Shown one piece after another: positions 20,807 through 31,197 of a stretch of DNA of 64,000 nucleotides (within the stretch, counting starts at the first letter, position 1; the number at the start of each line of letters is the position of its first letter). This stretch comes from Streptomyces sp. NBC_01707. GTDB taxonomy: Bacteria > Actinomycetota > Actinomycetes > Streptomycetales > Streptomycetaceae. The stretch is from the NCBI RefSeq assembly GCF_041438805.1, contig NZ_CP109190.1:3596001-3660000 (forward strand). The letters run 5' to 3'. The translations under genes were made by a program, and so were the position numbers. The notes below the pieces were generated by a model that did no database searches, was not told where the DNA came from, and saw only the letters and a list, made by a program, of their open reading frames with translations.

Positions 20807-21652
20807 TCAGCTGCGCGGGGCGCGGGCCAACTGGCGGGACTGGGCGACCAACCGGTCGGCGCTGTCCCAGACGTCCGCGTCCTCCTCCAGGAAGCCGCCC
20901 GCGAGGTTGCGGGTGGTGATGGAGACGCGCAGCGGGCCGGGGGCCGGGCGGCAGCGGATGTGGGTGGTGAGCTCGATGGTCGGCGTCCAGCCCTTGAGCC
21001 CCAGCTCGAACGAGGTCGGCGGCAGCGCGTCGACGGTCAGCAGCAGGGAGTACGGGTCGGCGTCACGCCCATCCGCGAGGCCGAACCAGCCGCGCATCTC
21101 GCCCTTGCCGGACGGGGCGCCGATGGCCCATCCGACGGTCGACGGGTCGAGCTTGATGTTGAGCCGCTCGGTGATCGCAGAGCTGCCGGGGATGGGCGCC
21201 GGGCCGTCACCCGGGCCGAAGCACTGCTCGATCGGCGCCATGGCCGGCGGCTTCACCGACGTGCGGACGTCGTCGGAGAGGGAGTCCAGGTCGCCGTACG
21301 TGCCGAGGACCCGGATGCGCTCGACCTCGGTGCCGTCCTCCGCGTACTGGAAGAGCGACGCCTGACCCGTGGAGAGGGTACGGCCGGTGCGGACGACCTG
21401 CGTCCGGATCACCGCGGGGCCGGGAACCGACGCCGTGAGGTAGTGCGCGGAGACCGAGAAGGGATCGGGGTGCGGCAGGGCCTCGCCGAGCGCGCGGCCG
21501 AGCATGGCCAGCAGATATCCGCCGTTGACGGCGTGGATGATCGTCCAGCCCGCGGAGAGTTCGGCGTCGTAGACGCCTTCTTCGCGAAGGGTGACAGCGG
21601 TGTCCCTGTCGAACTCGCTGTCGCCGATGAGTGCCTGAGCTGCCTGTGCCAT
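20807..21652 (-). CDS. acyl-CoA thioesterase (double hotdog fold)
   Basis: 281-residue protein of the TesB-like / thioesterase-superfamily double-hotdog group. HAVNGGYLLAMLGRAL is the hotdog helix region, followed by the SVSAHYLTASVPGPAVI strand set. The second hotdog half ends with TIELTTHIRCRPAPGPLRVSITTRNLAGGFLEEDADVWD in separate strands. Predicted to hydrolyse acyl-CoA in the cytoplasm; chain specificity unknown. Start: ATG at 21652 (an in-frame GTG lies three codons earlier); no strong ribosome site. It lies 90 bp downstream of the TRIC channel gene on the same strand and might be cotranscribed. Confidence 0.85.
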   Translation of the reverse strand: MAQAAQALIGDSEFDRDTAVTLREEGVYDAELSAGWTIIHAVNGGYLLAMLGRALGEALPHPDPFSVSAHYLTASVPGPAVIRTQVVRTGRTLSTGQASLFQYAEDGTEVERIRVLGTYGDLDSLSDDVRTSVKPPAMAPIEQCFGPGDGPAPIPGSSAITERLNIKLDPSTVGWAIGAPSGKGEMRGWFGLADGRDADPYSLLLTVDALPPTSFELGLKGWTPTIELTTHIRCRPAPGPLRVSITTRNLAGGFLEEDADVWDSADRLVAQSRQLARAPRS

Positions 21653-21741
21653 GAGATGCACGGTACACCGATTGCATTACTGAGCGGTAGCTTTTTTGAT
21701 TCGACGATGTGTCGGCGTATCGCGACGCGAGCCGGGGCCCG

Positions 21742-22413
21742 TCAGGTGGCGGCGGAGCGGTCCTCGGCCGCGGCCGAGGATCGCTTGTACGCGCGGGGCG
21801 CCCGCCAGTGGAACCGCATCGCCAGCAGCCGCAGGACGAAGGCGGCGATCACAGCGGTGCCGCTGGTGAAGGCATTGATCGCGCCGAAGCGGATGCACAG
21901 CACGATCATGGTTGCGCCGACCATCGCGGGCACGGCGTACAGATCGCGGTCCCAGCGCAGCAGTGACGGCGTCTCGTTGGCGAGCACGTCACGCAGCACA
22001 CCACCGCCGACCGCGGTGGCCAGGCCGAGGGCCGCCGAAGCGGTGAGGCCCAGGCCGTAGTCGTACGCCTTGACGGTGCCCGTGACACAGAACAGCCCCA
22101 GGCCCGCCGCGTCGAAGACGTTCACCGCCACCTGGATCCGCTCGACGTGCGGATGCAGGAAGAAGACCAGGCCGGCGGCGAGCAGCGGAGTGAGGAAGTA
22201 ACCGAGATCGGTGAAGGCGGCGGGTGGCACCGCCCCGATGATCAGATCACGGAACAGCCCCCCGCCCAGCGCTGTCACCTCGGCGAGTACCGCGATGCCG
22301 AAGACATCGAAGTTCTTGCGTACGGCGAGCAGTGCGCCGGAGATCGCGAAGACAAAAATTCCGACGATGTCGAGCGCATGCTGGACGGAGGGCGTGAACA
22401 GTTCGTTGAGCAC
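21742..22413 (-). CDS. TRIC/UPF0126-type cation channel protein
   Basis: 223-residue polytopic membrane protein of the trimeric intracellular cation channel family (UPF0126, YadS/YicG type). Seven predicted helices come from two GxxG-containing repeats: FVFAISGALLAVRKNFDVFG ... TALGGGLFRDLIIG, then GLATAVGGGVLRDVLANETP. Prokaryotic members conduct K+ or similar monovalent ions. A hydrophilic C-terminal tail ends KRSSAAAEDRSAAT, and its DNA holds a 20-bp palindrome. It starts 18 nt after the peptide-transporter ATPase stop, so it is probably the distal gene of that transporter operon or reads through from it. Confidence 0.9.
   Translation of the reverse strand: MLNELFTPSVQHALDIVGIFVFAISGALLAVRKNFDVFGIAVLAEVTALGGGLFRDLIIGAVPPAAFTDLGYFLTPLLAAGLVFFLHPHVERIQVAVNVFDAAGLGLFCVTGTVKAYDYGLGLTASAALGLATAVGGGVLRDVLANETPSLLRWDRDLYAVPAMVGATMIVLCIRFGAINAFTSGTAVIAAFVLRLLAMRFHWRAPRAYKRSSAAAEDRSAAT
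21761..21780 (-). terminator. 20-bp palindrome within the end of the channel gene
   Basis: TCCTCGGCCG followed by CGGCCGAGGA is a perfect palindrome, flanked by AGCG/CGCT. It overlaps the last codons of the TRIC gene. It could act as an early terminator, or simply reflect Ser-Ala-Glu codon use. Confidence 0.3.
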
Positions 22414-22431
22414 CGGGCAATTGTGCCGGTA

Positions 22432-23819
<1,388 letters not shown>

Positions 23820-23823
<4 letters not shown>

Positions 23824-24908
23824 AGCTTCGGCGCAATCTCTTCGGTCCAGATCCGGGTGCGCTCCTCGGGTGCCATGTGGCAGGCCGAGTAGTGCCCGTC
23901 GCCGACCAGCTTCAGCTCGGGACGTGTGGTGCGCGTGATGTCGCCCTTGGGGACGTCCGCGTACGGGCAGCGCGGGTTGAAGGCGCAGCCGCTCGGGATG
24001 TTGATCAGCGACGGCGGCTGGCCCTTGACGGGGATCAGCCGTTCGGTCTGCTCGCGGTCGATGCGCGGCATCGAGGTGAGCAGCCCCCAGGTGTACGGGT
24101 GCTGGGCCTGGTAGAAGACCTGCTCGGCGGGACCGCGCTCGATGCACCGGCCGCCGTACATCACCAGCAGCTCGTCGGCCATCTCGGCGACGACGCCCAG
24201 GTCGTGCGTGATCATGATGACGGCGGAGCCGAACTCCTTCTGCAGGTCCCGGATCAGGTCCAGGATCTGCGCCTGGACGGTGACGTCCAGGGCGGTGGTC
24301 GGCTCGTCGGCGATCAGCAGCTCGGGGTTGTTGACCAGCGCCATCGCGATCATGGCGCGCTGGCGCATACCACCGGAGAACTCGTGCGGATAGGCGTCGA
24401 CCCGCTTGTGCGGCTCGGGGATGCCGACCCGGTCGAGCATCTCGATCGCACGCGTACGGGCGATCTTCTTGCTGACCTTGTTGTGGACCCGGTAGGCCTC
24501 GACGATCTGCGCGCCGACCGAGTAGTACGGGTGCATCGCGGAGAGCGGGTCCTGGAAGATCATCGCCATCTTGCGGCCGCGCAGTTCGCGCACCCGGTCG
24601 GCGGTGGCCCCGATCAGTTCCTCGCCGTCCAGCCAGACCTCGCCGGAGATCCGGGCGTTGGGGGCCGTGCGGTGCAGGCCCATCACGCCGAGCGACGTGA
24701 CGGACTTGCCCGAACCGGACTCACCGACGATGCCGAGGGTCTGCCCCGGCTTCACATCGAAGCTGACGCCGTCGACCGACTTGACCAGGCCGTCGTCCGT
24801 CTGGAAGTGGATGCGCAGATCCCGTACGGAGAGGAAGGCCTCGTCGTCGCCGGAACGCCGGCCGGCCACCGGCTCGCCCGGCGCCTCGGTCTTGGAAACC
24901 TCACTCAC
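23820..24908 (-). CDS. peptide ABC importer ATPase (DppD/OppD-like)
   Basis: First ATPase subunit, 362 residues, normal length. Walker A GESGSGKSVTSLGVMG, Q-loop IFQDPLSAMHPYYSV, signature FSGGMRQRAMIAMAL, Walker B LLIADEPTTALD, H-loop MITHD. The oligopeptide/dipeptide C-terminal domain has Cys residues (SGCAFNPRCPYA ... YSACH) that often hold an iron-sulfur cluster. Start: the GTG at 24908 overlaps the permease stop as GTGA, and its own TGA overlaps the next gene the same way, so the three genes are tightly coupled. Confidence 0.95.
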
Positions 24909-25915
24909 GAGAGCCTCACCCTGGGGTCGATGGCGGCGTACACCAGATCCACCAGCAGATTGCAGATGACGATGAAGAAAGCGGCGACGAGCGTCACACC
25001 CATGACGATCGGAAGGTCGTTGTCCTGCACGCTCTTGACGGCGTACTGGCCGAGTCCGGGGAAGGAGAACACGGTCTCGGTGATCACGGCGCCGCCCAGC
25101 AGCAGACCGAAGTCCATGCCGAAGATGGTGACGATGGGGGTCAGCGCGGCCCGCAGCCCGTGCTTGCCGATGACCCGGCTCTCCTTGAGGCCCTTGGCGC
25201 GCGCCGTACGGATGTAGTCCTCGCCCATGGTCTCCAGCATTCCGGCCCGGGTGAGCCGGGCGTAGAGCGCGGAGTAGAGGAAGGCGAGCGAACACCACGG
25301 GATCAGCAGATTCCATGCCCAGTCGGCCGGATTATCCGTGAAGGCGACGTAGTTGACGCCTTCCCAGATCGGCCACTGCACGGTGAAGACGCCGAGCGCC
25401 AGCATGCCGGTGAAGAAGATCGGGAGGGAGACGCCGGCCAGGGCGACACCCATGAAGAAACGGTCCAGCAGCGAACCCCGCTTGAGGGCGGAGACGACAC
25501 CGATGGCGATGCCGCTGACGAGCCAGATCACGGCGGCACCGACGGCCAGCGAGAGCGTCACCGGGATGCGCTGGGTGAGCTGCGGCCAGACCTCGACGTG
25601 ACGCTTGAAGGAGTAGCCGAAGCACGGGGCGTGGCACTGCGAGGCGTCGGGGCCGAAGTTGTAGGTGGCACCGACGAAGATCTGCTTGATGAAGTGCCAG
25701 TACTGCGTGTAGAGCGGCTGGTCGAGACCCAGGTTGTGCTTGACCGCGGCAATGGACTGGGGATTGGCATCCTTGCCCACATACTGCGCGGCGAGCTGGT
25801 CCATCGTCTGCCCGGCCAGCCGGGGGACGAGGAAGAAAATCGCGAAGGTGACTGCGCTGACGATCAGCAGCAACAGCACCGCGCCGAAGACGCGTCGAAT
25901 GATGTACGCAGCCAC
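24905..25915 (-). CDS. peptide ABC importer permease (DppB/OppB-like)
   Basis: Six-helix membrane permease, 336 residues, starting MAAYIIRRVFGAVLLLLIVS, the standard opening of DppB proteins. The EAA-type cytoplasmic loop is DYIRTARAKGLKESRVIGKH. The periplasm-equivalent loop after helix 1 is long and carries a Cys pair (DASQCHAPCFGYSF). GTG start. It is separated from the substrate-binding protein gene by 145 bp that contain a long hairpin, while it overlaps the downstream ATPase gene, so it heads the coupled part of the operon. Confidence 0.95.
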   Translation of the reverse strand: MAAYIIRRVFGAVLLLLIVSAVTFAIFFLVPRLAGQTMDQLAAQYVGKDANPQSIAAVKHNLGLDQPLYTQYWHFIKQIFVGATYNFGPDASQCHAPCFGYSFKRHVEVWPQLTQRIPVTLSLAVGAAVIWLVSGIAIGVVSALKRGSLLDRFFMGVALAGVSLPIFFTGMLALGVFTVQWPIWEGVNYVAFTDNPADWAWNLLIPWCSLAFLYSALYARLTRAGMLETMGEDYIRTARAKGLKESRVIGKHGLRAALTPIVTIFGMDFGLLLGGAVITETVFSFPGLGQYAVKSVQDNDLPIVMGVTLVAAFFIVICNLLVDLVYAAIDPRVRLS

Positions 25916-25929
25916 AGCTGTCCGGCGGC

Positions 25930-25978
25930 GGTGTCCGCCGGCCGGGCGCTCCGAGGAGCACCCGGTCCGGCGGACACC
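25930..25978 (-). terminator. long hairpin between binding-protein and permease genes
   Basis: GGTGTCCGCCGG (25930-25941) pairs with CCGGCGGACACC (25967-25978). Inside it CCGGG pairs with CCCGG, and then GCTCC with GAGC. Placed just after the lipoprotein gene and before the permease gene, it probably stabilises or partly terminates the upstream message, keeping binding protein in excess over membrane subunits. Confidence 0.65.
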
Positions 25979-26060
25979 GAAACCTTCACCTGCCTTTCGA
26001 ACTTTCGGGGGTACGGGGGTCGCCCCCCGAATGAATCAGCCCGGCGGACAGGCCCGGCAG

Positions 26061-27818
26061 TTACTTGGAGGAGCCCATCAGCAGGTAGTCGTACATGCCG
26101 AGGTATGCCTGCGTGACCGTGACGTTGGTCGCGGAGACCGGACGCAGCAGCAGGTTCTTGCGGTAGACGAGCGGCACGGCGGAGGCGTTCTCAGCGACCA
26201 GCTTGTCGATGTCGCCCCAGGCCTTCGCACGGGCGGCGTCATCGGTGTTGGCGATGGCCTCGTTGAGCGCCTTGTTGATCGCCGGGTCGTCGAGTTCCTG
26301 GACGTTGTTGCCACCGGTCGGCTTGATGGCCGAGCCGTTGATGATCTGGTCCAGGAAGCCGAAGCCGGTCGGCCAGTCGGCGCCCCACGCGGTCATGATC
26401 ATGCCGAGCTTGTGCTCGTGGACGTAGCTCGGGTTACCGGCGAAGTTCTGGAAGTACTTGCCGCCCGGGAACGTCTTGATGTTGGCGGTGACGCCGATCT
26501 TCTTCAGGGACGCCTGGACCGCGGTGACCATCGACATCTCGGCCGGACGGTCGGAGCGGGCGGAGATGTTGGTCTCGAACCCGTTGGGCTGGCCGCACTC
26601 CTTCAGCTCGGCCTTGGCCTTCTCGATGTCGCCCTTGTGACCCGCGGTCTCGTACAGGTCGAACTTGCTGTAGCCACTGACGGTCGGCGGCAGCAGCGTC
26701 GTCGCGACGTCACCCTTCGGGTCGCCACCCTGGGCGGCCTGGACCGATGCCTTGTCGATACCCCACTGAACGGCCTTGCGGCAGTGGATGTTGTCGAACG
26801 GCTTCACGTGCACGTTCAGACCGATGTACGAGGTGGCGCCCGCGTACGCGTTGTCCGTCTGCTTCTTGAGCTTCTGGTCGGTCAGGACCTTGGGCTGCGT
26901 CGCCGGGGCGACACCGGTGCCGGCCGCGTCCACCGTGAGGTTGTCCGCGAGAAGGTCGTTGTCGACCGTCTCCTGCTTGACCTTGAAGCGGATGTTGATC
27001 TTGTCCGGCAGGGCCGGGCGGATCGGGTCCGTCTTCGGGTCCCAGTTCTCGTTACGGACGAGGCTGGCGCTCTTGCCCTCCTCGTACGAAGCGAACTTGT
27101 ACGGGCCCGACGACACGATGTGCTGGACGTACTCGGCGCCCTTGTCCTTCGCGGCCGGCACGGGGGCCGTCTGCGAGAAGGTCGCGAGGTAGTCGAAGTC
27201 CGCGAAGGCGTCCTTCAGCTTGAAGACGATGGTGCTGTCGTCCGGGGTCTGGATGGACGCGATGCCGTCCGCGCTCTTGTCCTTGTACGGACCCTTGTAC
27301 TTGTCGCCGCCGATGAGGTGCGCCTTGAAGTACGTCGGGCCGTTAGACAGCGCCTCGGGCGAGAAGTTGCTCCGCTCGATGGCGTACTTGATGTCCTTCG
27401 AGGTGATCGGCGAACCGTCCTCGTACTTCAGGCCCTTCTTCAGGGTGTACGTCCACGTCTTCGCGTCGGCGCTGGGCTTGCCCAGCGACTCCGCGAGGTC
27501 CGGGACGACCTCCAGACCGGCGCCGCCGGCGGCCGGCTTGAAGCTGGTCAGCGTACGGCCGTAGAGGCGCGCGAAGTTCTGCACCCAGCCGTAGTACGTG
27601 TTGCCGGGGTCGAGGGAGTCCGGCTCGTCCGACAGTGCGAGGGAGAGCGTGCCACCCTTCTTGTCGGATTTGTTGACTACGGAGGTCAGCGCGGCGTCGG
27701 TGGCGCCACTGCTACCACCCTTGCTCTTGCTGTCGCTGTCCGAACCGCCACAGGCGGTTGCCCCCAGCGCGAGTGCCACAGCTGTGGCGATCGCAGCTGT
27801 CGCTCTTTTGGTCTTCAC
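26061..27818 (-). CDS. peptide ABC importer substrate-binding lipoprotein
   Basis: Extracellular solute-binding protein, family 5 (DppA/OppA-like), 585 residues. Signal peptide with lipobox LGATAC; the lipid-attached Cys is residue 23, followed by a Gly/Ser/Asp/Lys-rich linker (to about residue 50). Family-5 landmarks: LSLALSDEPDSLDPGNTY near the start of the mature domain, YTLKKGLKYEDGSPITSKD, and GPYKFASYEEG in the middle. It binds oligopeptides or a similar ligand at the outer membrane face and delivers them to the permeases. ATG start. It is unusual in lying second, behind one permease gene, rather than first in the operon. It is not the BldK locus as far as I can judge. Confidence 0.95.
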   Translation of the reverse strand: MKTKRATAAIATAVALALGATACGGSDSDSKSKGGSSGATDAALTSVVNKSDKKGGTLSLALSDEPDSLDPGNTYYGWVQNFARLYGRTLTSFKPAAGGAGLEVVPDLAESLGKPSADAKTWTYTLKKGLKYEDGSPITSKDIKYAIERSNFSPEALSNGPTYFKAHLIGGDKYKGPYKDKSADGIASIQTPDDSTIVFKLKDAFADFDYLATFSQTAPVPAAKDKGAEYVQHIVSSGPYKFASYEEGKSASLVRNENWDPKTDPIRPALPDKINIRFKVKQETVDNDLLADNLTVDAAGTGVAPATQPKVLTDQKLKKQTDNAYAGATSYIGLNVHVKPFDNIHCRKAVQWGIDKASVQAAQGGDPKGDVATTLLPPTVSGYSKFDLYETAGHKGDIEKAKAELKECGQPNGFETNISARSDRPAEMSMVTAVQASLKKIGVTANIKTFPGGKYFQNFAGNPSYVHEHKLGMIMTAWGADWPTGFGFLDQIINGSAIKPTGGNNVQELDDPAINKALNEAIANTDDAARAKAWGDIDKLVAENASAVPLVYRKNLLLRPVSATNVTVTQAYLGMYDYLLMGSSK

Positions 27819-27875
27819 CTGAGGAATGCCCCCTCGATCGATGGTTGCGGCAGAAGATTTGGCAGGTGCCGCGGA

Positions 27876-28874
27876 TTACTTGCTGCGCGGGTCGAGGGCA
27901 TCACGAAGCCCGTCACCCAGCAGATTGAACGCCAGAACGGTGATGAAGATCGCCAGACCCGGCACGATCATGTACTGCGGATCGGCCTGATAGATCTCGG
28001 CGGCCGTGGAGAGCATGCCTCCCCAGGAGGCCTGCGGCGGAGCGATTCCGACACCCAGGTAGCTGAGCCCCGCCTCGAAGAGGATGTTCGTCGGGATCAG
28101 CAGCGTGGAATAGACCAGGATGGGCGCGACCAGGTTGGGCAGCAGCTCCCGCAGCAGGATGAACGGGCCGCGGGCGCCCAGGCTTCGGGCCGCCTCCACG
28201 AACTCCCGCTCGCGCAGGCTGAGCGTCTGGGCGCGGACGATCCGGCCCATGTACGGCCAGCTGAAGAAGCCGATGACGAAGATCAGCACCGCGATCCTGA
28301 GCGGCAGACCCGACAGTCCGAACGCTCCGTCCTGGAGCGAGGCCGAGATGGAGATCGCGAAGAGGAGCAGCGGGAAGGCGAGGAAGACGTCCATCGTGCG
28401 GCTGATGAGGCTGTCGGCCCAGCCTCCGTAGAAGCCCGCGGTGACGCCCATGATCACACCGATGATCACGGAGACCAGGGTCGCGCCGCCCGCGACGAGG
28501 AGGGACACCCAGGAGCCCTCGATGATGCGGGACAGGATGTCGCGTCCGTACTGCGGATCGACACCGAGCGGATGATCCCAGCTCATGCCGCCCCAGGAGC
28601 CCTTGGGTGACAGCAACGCCGGGTCGATCAGGTCCTGGTGGAACTCGTTGGGGTCGAGACCGAACATCGCCTGGATCGGCTTGGAGAGCACGGCCAACAG
28701 CACGAGCAGGATGACAACGATGCCGCCGGCGACTGCCACCTTGTCGCGTTTGAAGCGGTTCCAGGCGATCCGTCCTAGCGAACGACCCTCGATCTGTGAG
28801 GTCTTGACGCCCTTCAGCACAGACTCGGGCTGAGAACCGGCCTGCGATTCAGTGGTCTCTATGGGTGCGGTCAT
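27876..28874 (-). CDS. peptide ABC importer permease (DppC/OppC-like)
   Basis: Second permease subunit, 332 residues. A hydrophilic N-terminal segment of about 45 residues (MTAPIETTESQAGSQPES...) precedes helix 1, as in DppC proteins (VAVAGGIVVILLVLLAVLS). The EAA loop is REREFVEAARSLGARGPFILLRELLPN (read as EFVEAARSLGARGP). It ends LLGDGLRDALDPRSK, the classic DppC terminus. It is the first gene of the operon, 57 bp ahead of the lipoprotein gene, so the promoter lies in the 0.5-kb gap upstream. Confidence 0.95.
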   Translation of the reverse strand: MTAPIETTESQAGSQPESVLKGVKTSQIEGRSLGRIAWNRFKRDKVAVAGGIVVILLVLLAVLSKPIQAMFGLDPNEFHQDLIDPALLSPKGSWGGMSWDHPLGVDPQYGRDILSRIIEGSWVSLLVAGGATLVSVIIGVIMGVTAGFYGGWADSLISRTMDVFLAFPLLLFAISISASLQDGAFGLSGLPLRIAVLIFVIGFFSWPYMGRIVRAQTLSLREREFVEAARSLGARGPFILLRELLPNLVAPILVYSTLLIPTNILFEAGLSYLGVGIAPPQASWGGMLSTAAEIYQADPQYMIVPGLAIFITVLAFNLLGDGLRDALDPRSK

Positions 28875-29377
28875 CGTCCCTCGTGCTTGCCCATGCCGAC
28901 GGTTGCCGACGATGCTTGGCGGCCGCCCGGGTCGACGGTGCGGTCCGTTGCTGCCGTGTTGCCGGGTGGTTCAGGTGGTGCCGAGGGACGGCGTGCTGTT
29001 CCGGAGCGCTCCGCACCGGATCCGACATCCCTCTGTCCGGGGAGTCTTCAACGCGCCTGCGATCACCCGCCAGACCTGACGGGGAATGTTTGCTCAAACG
29101 TGATGAGGTCAGAAGGGTTCCGTAATCCGGACAGCGTTGTTCCAGGAGCGGTTTCAGGCTTTCCAACCGCCACTGTTTTCCGGCCAGTTGCCCCAGGATT
29201 CACTGGACACGCCGGATGCTCCGGTAGGCAGGAAATGCCCGGACTTGAGCTTCGGTGATGTCATTTGCCGGTAGCTCAACCGATTTCGGCTGAGTCGGCG
29301 CGCGGCCCGGGGCAACTCACCGGGCCCGCCTGCCCGTCGGGGACGCGGCGGAACGAAGCCGGGCGCCTCCGGCTCAG
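28875..29377. other. 503-bp region upstream of the peptide transporter
   Basis: No gene seen. It should contain the transporter promoter (reading leftward) and the 3' end of the SseB-family gene. Visible structure: a GTTTG-CT-CAAAC palindrome at 29088-29099 in an AT-richer stretch, and a GGCCCGG/CCGGGCC hairpin at 29304-29326. No open frame with actinobacterial codon bias spans it. Confidence 0.5.
29304..29326 (-). terminator. hairpin after the SseB-family gene
   Basis: GGCCCGG and CCGGGCC with a 9-nt loop, about 50 nt downstream of the minus-strand SseB-family stop. Candidate terminator; modest stem. Confidence 0.4.
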
Positions 29378-30160
29378 CTACCCGAAGGGGTACCCGTAGG
29401 CGGAACCGGCTGCGGGCGGCGGACCGGCCTGGGCGTGTGCCTCGCGGTCGTAGAACGGGCGGGCGTTGGCGCGCAGCCACATCGCGACCGGGTCGTACTC
29501 GTCGGACATGGCGACGGTCGAGACGGGAAGCCCGTCCGGGACCGCGCCGATCGACTGCTGCATCATCGCTCGCACCGTGTCGACGGAGGACTGACTCGTG
29601 TCGTAGAGATCGAGACCGATGGCGAGATACGGGACACCCAGCGCAGGCTGCACCCAGGCGCGGCGCAGCGAGCGGATCGCAGGGGTGTGATGGGCGTTCT
29701 GCGACAGCAGTGCGTAGAACTGCGGGATCTCGATGGCCGGCTCGGTGAGCCGGAGCGGGCCCGCAGGCATCCGGTCGAGGCCGGTGGCGATCCGTCTCAG
29801 ATCCAGCCAGGGAATGCCGACGCCGCCGCCGGGGGCGTGCGGGTTGAGCCAGATGCCCCAGCGGTCGGGGAAGAGGGCGCGGGCGATGTCGACGCCGGTG
29901 ACCACCTCATGGGCCCGGTTCCAGCCACTGGCCGCGAGTTCCTGGGCCGAGGTCACACAGGGGGCGTAGCCGAGCCCGTCGATCTCCATGTTCCCGTACT
30001 GGGCGTCCGGCGATCCGGCCTGGCCGTGCCAGAGCAGCATCCAGATCCGGTCCTGGGCGAGGGCTCGCAGCAACGCCTCGTACGCGTCGTAGCGCCCGGG
30101 CGTCACTTGACGCAGCATGTGCTCGACCTGCCCGGCCGCCGCGGTGCCTGACGCACTCAC
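29378..30160 (-). CDS. SseB-family protein, copy 1
   Basis: 260-residue cytoplasmic protein of the 'enhanced serine sensitivity' SseB family. The N-terminal SseB domain (VEHMLRQVTPGRYDAYEALLRAL ... GIWLNPHAPGGGVGIPW) is followed by a C-terminal SseB_C-like domain (SLRRAWVQPALGVPYLAIGLDLY ... MWLRANARPFYDREA). The name comes from a phenotype in E. coli; no biochemical function is established. GTG at 30160 was chosen because residues upstream of it in the same frame are Arg/Pro-rich and non-homologous. A paralogue lies 190 bp upstream, and both sit a few kb from the glycine/serine genes. Confidence 0.8.
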   Translation of the reverse strand: MSASGTAAAGQVEHMLRQVTPGRYDAYEALLRALAQDRIWMLLWHGQAGSPDAQYGNMEIDGLGYAPCVTSAQELAASGWNRAHEVVTGVDIARALFPDRWGIWLNPHAPGGGVGIPWLDLRRIATGLDRMPAGPLRLTEPAIEIPQFYALLSQNAHHTPAIRSLRRAWVQPALGVPYLAIGLDLYDTSQSSVDTVRAMMQQSIGAVPDGLPVSTVAMSDEYDPVAMWLRANARPFYDREAHAQAGPPPAAGSAYGYPFG

Positions 30161-30346
30161 CCTGGGTCCCGCCCCTCTTCGATCCACTGTGTCGGCCTGC
30201 CGCTCCCGGGGCACACGGGTGTGGCACGGTGGCCGAGGCACTAGCCATCAAACCAGCTTAAGCGGCGTCCCTGACACCGACTTGACGTCACAGGCCGACG
30301 GGTCGCGCACCGGCCGCCGGGCTACGGCAAGGGGACAACCGGCCGC

Positions 30347-31117
30347 TCAGCGGCCCTCACGCTGGTAGAACGGCCGGACCCTGGCCCGCATCCAGTCGGC
30401 GACCGGGTCCTGCGCCACGTCCAGCAGGACCAGGTTGACCGGCCAGGGCACCTCGACACGGCCGAGCGCGCGGCCCAGGGCGTCCATCGGGGCGTTGCGC
30501 CCGGCGCCGTCCCACGTCGAGAACTCGACACCTATGAAGAGGACGGGGTCGCCGCCCTCGATGCTGGCCAGCGCGCGGCGGGCGGTGAGCACGACACCGC
30601 TCTCCTCGAATTCGCCGGCCGCGGCGGCGAGGAAGTCGACGGGCTCCTCCTGCCAGTCCGGCTCGTACAGCCGGACACGGCCGCCGCTGGCCGGCCCGTC
30701 CAGAGAGGTGCGTCCGGCGCGGCAGAGCTCGGCGACGGCGGGCGGCGGCAGCGGCATGCCGACGGCGCCACCCGGGTTCACGGCTATGCCGAGCTGCGGG
30801 GGCAGTCCGCGGGCGAATTCGCGGGCAGGCGCCACGGTGAAGGACATATGGGTGCCGACGCAGCTCAGGAACTGCTGTTCGGAGCTGAAGACAGGTACGT
30901 ACGCCGCGCCCTCGATCTCCACCGTGGGCAGATCGAGCGACGGCGCGTCGGGACCGCCGCCGTTGGGAAGCGGCACCCAGAGGTGGCTGCGGCCGAGCAC
31001 CTCGACGAGCCGGCCGCCCGCCTCCGGGCTGCCGAGCGAGGCCCCGAGCACCTCTTCGAGCTCATTGGCCGGCCATCCGCCCTGCGGATGGGTCTGGACC
31101 GGTGCCGGAATGTCCAC
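30347..31117 (-). CDS. SseB-family protein, copy 2
   Basis: 256-residue paralogue of the preceding gene. It shows the same two-part layout: PANELEEVLGASLGSPEAGG, then LGIAVNPGGAVGMPLPPP, ending DPVADWMRARVRPFYQREG, which mirrors the end of copy 1. Start: the GTG at 31117 has GAAAGGGA a few nt upstream and gives MDIPAPVQTHPQGG; an in-frame ATG at 31138 is the alternative. Function unknown. It lies between copy 1 and the P-loop kinase on the same strand. Confidence 0.8.
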   Translation of the reverse strand: MDIPAPVQTHPQGGWPANELEEVLGASLGSPEAGGRLVEVLGRSHLWVPLPNGGGPDAPSLDLPTVEIEGAAYVPVFSSEQQFLSCVGTHMSFTVAPAREFARGLPPQLGIAVNPGGAVGMPLPPPAVAELCRAGRTSLDGPASGGRVRLYEPDWQEEPVDFLAAAAGEFEESGVVLTARRALASIEGGDPVLFIGVEFSTWDGAGRNAPMDALGRALGRVEVPWPVNLVLLDVAQDPVADWMRARVRPFYQREGR

Positions 31118-31197
31118 TGCTTCCCTTTCTCGCCCCATGGCTTGCCGCAGAACAGTAACTCCCGCGCGCCCCTCCGCGCCGACGGGCGGCACAGCCC

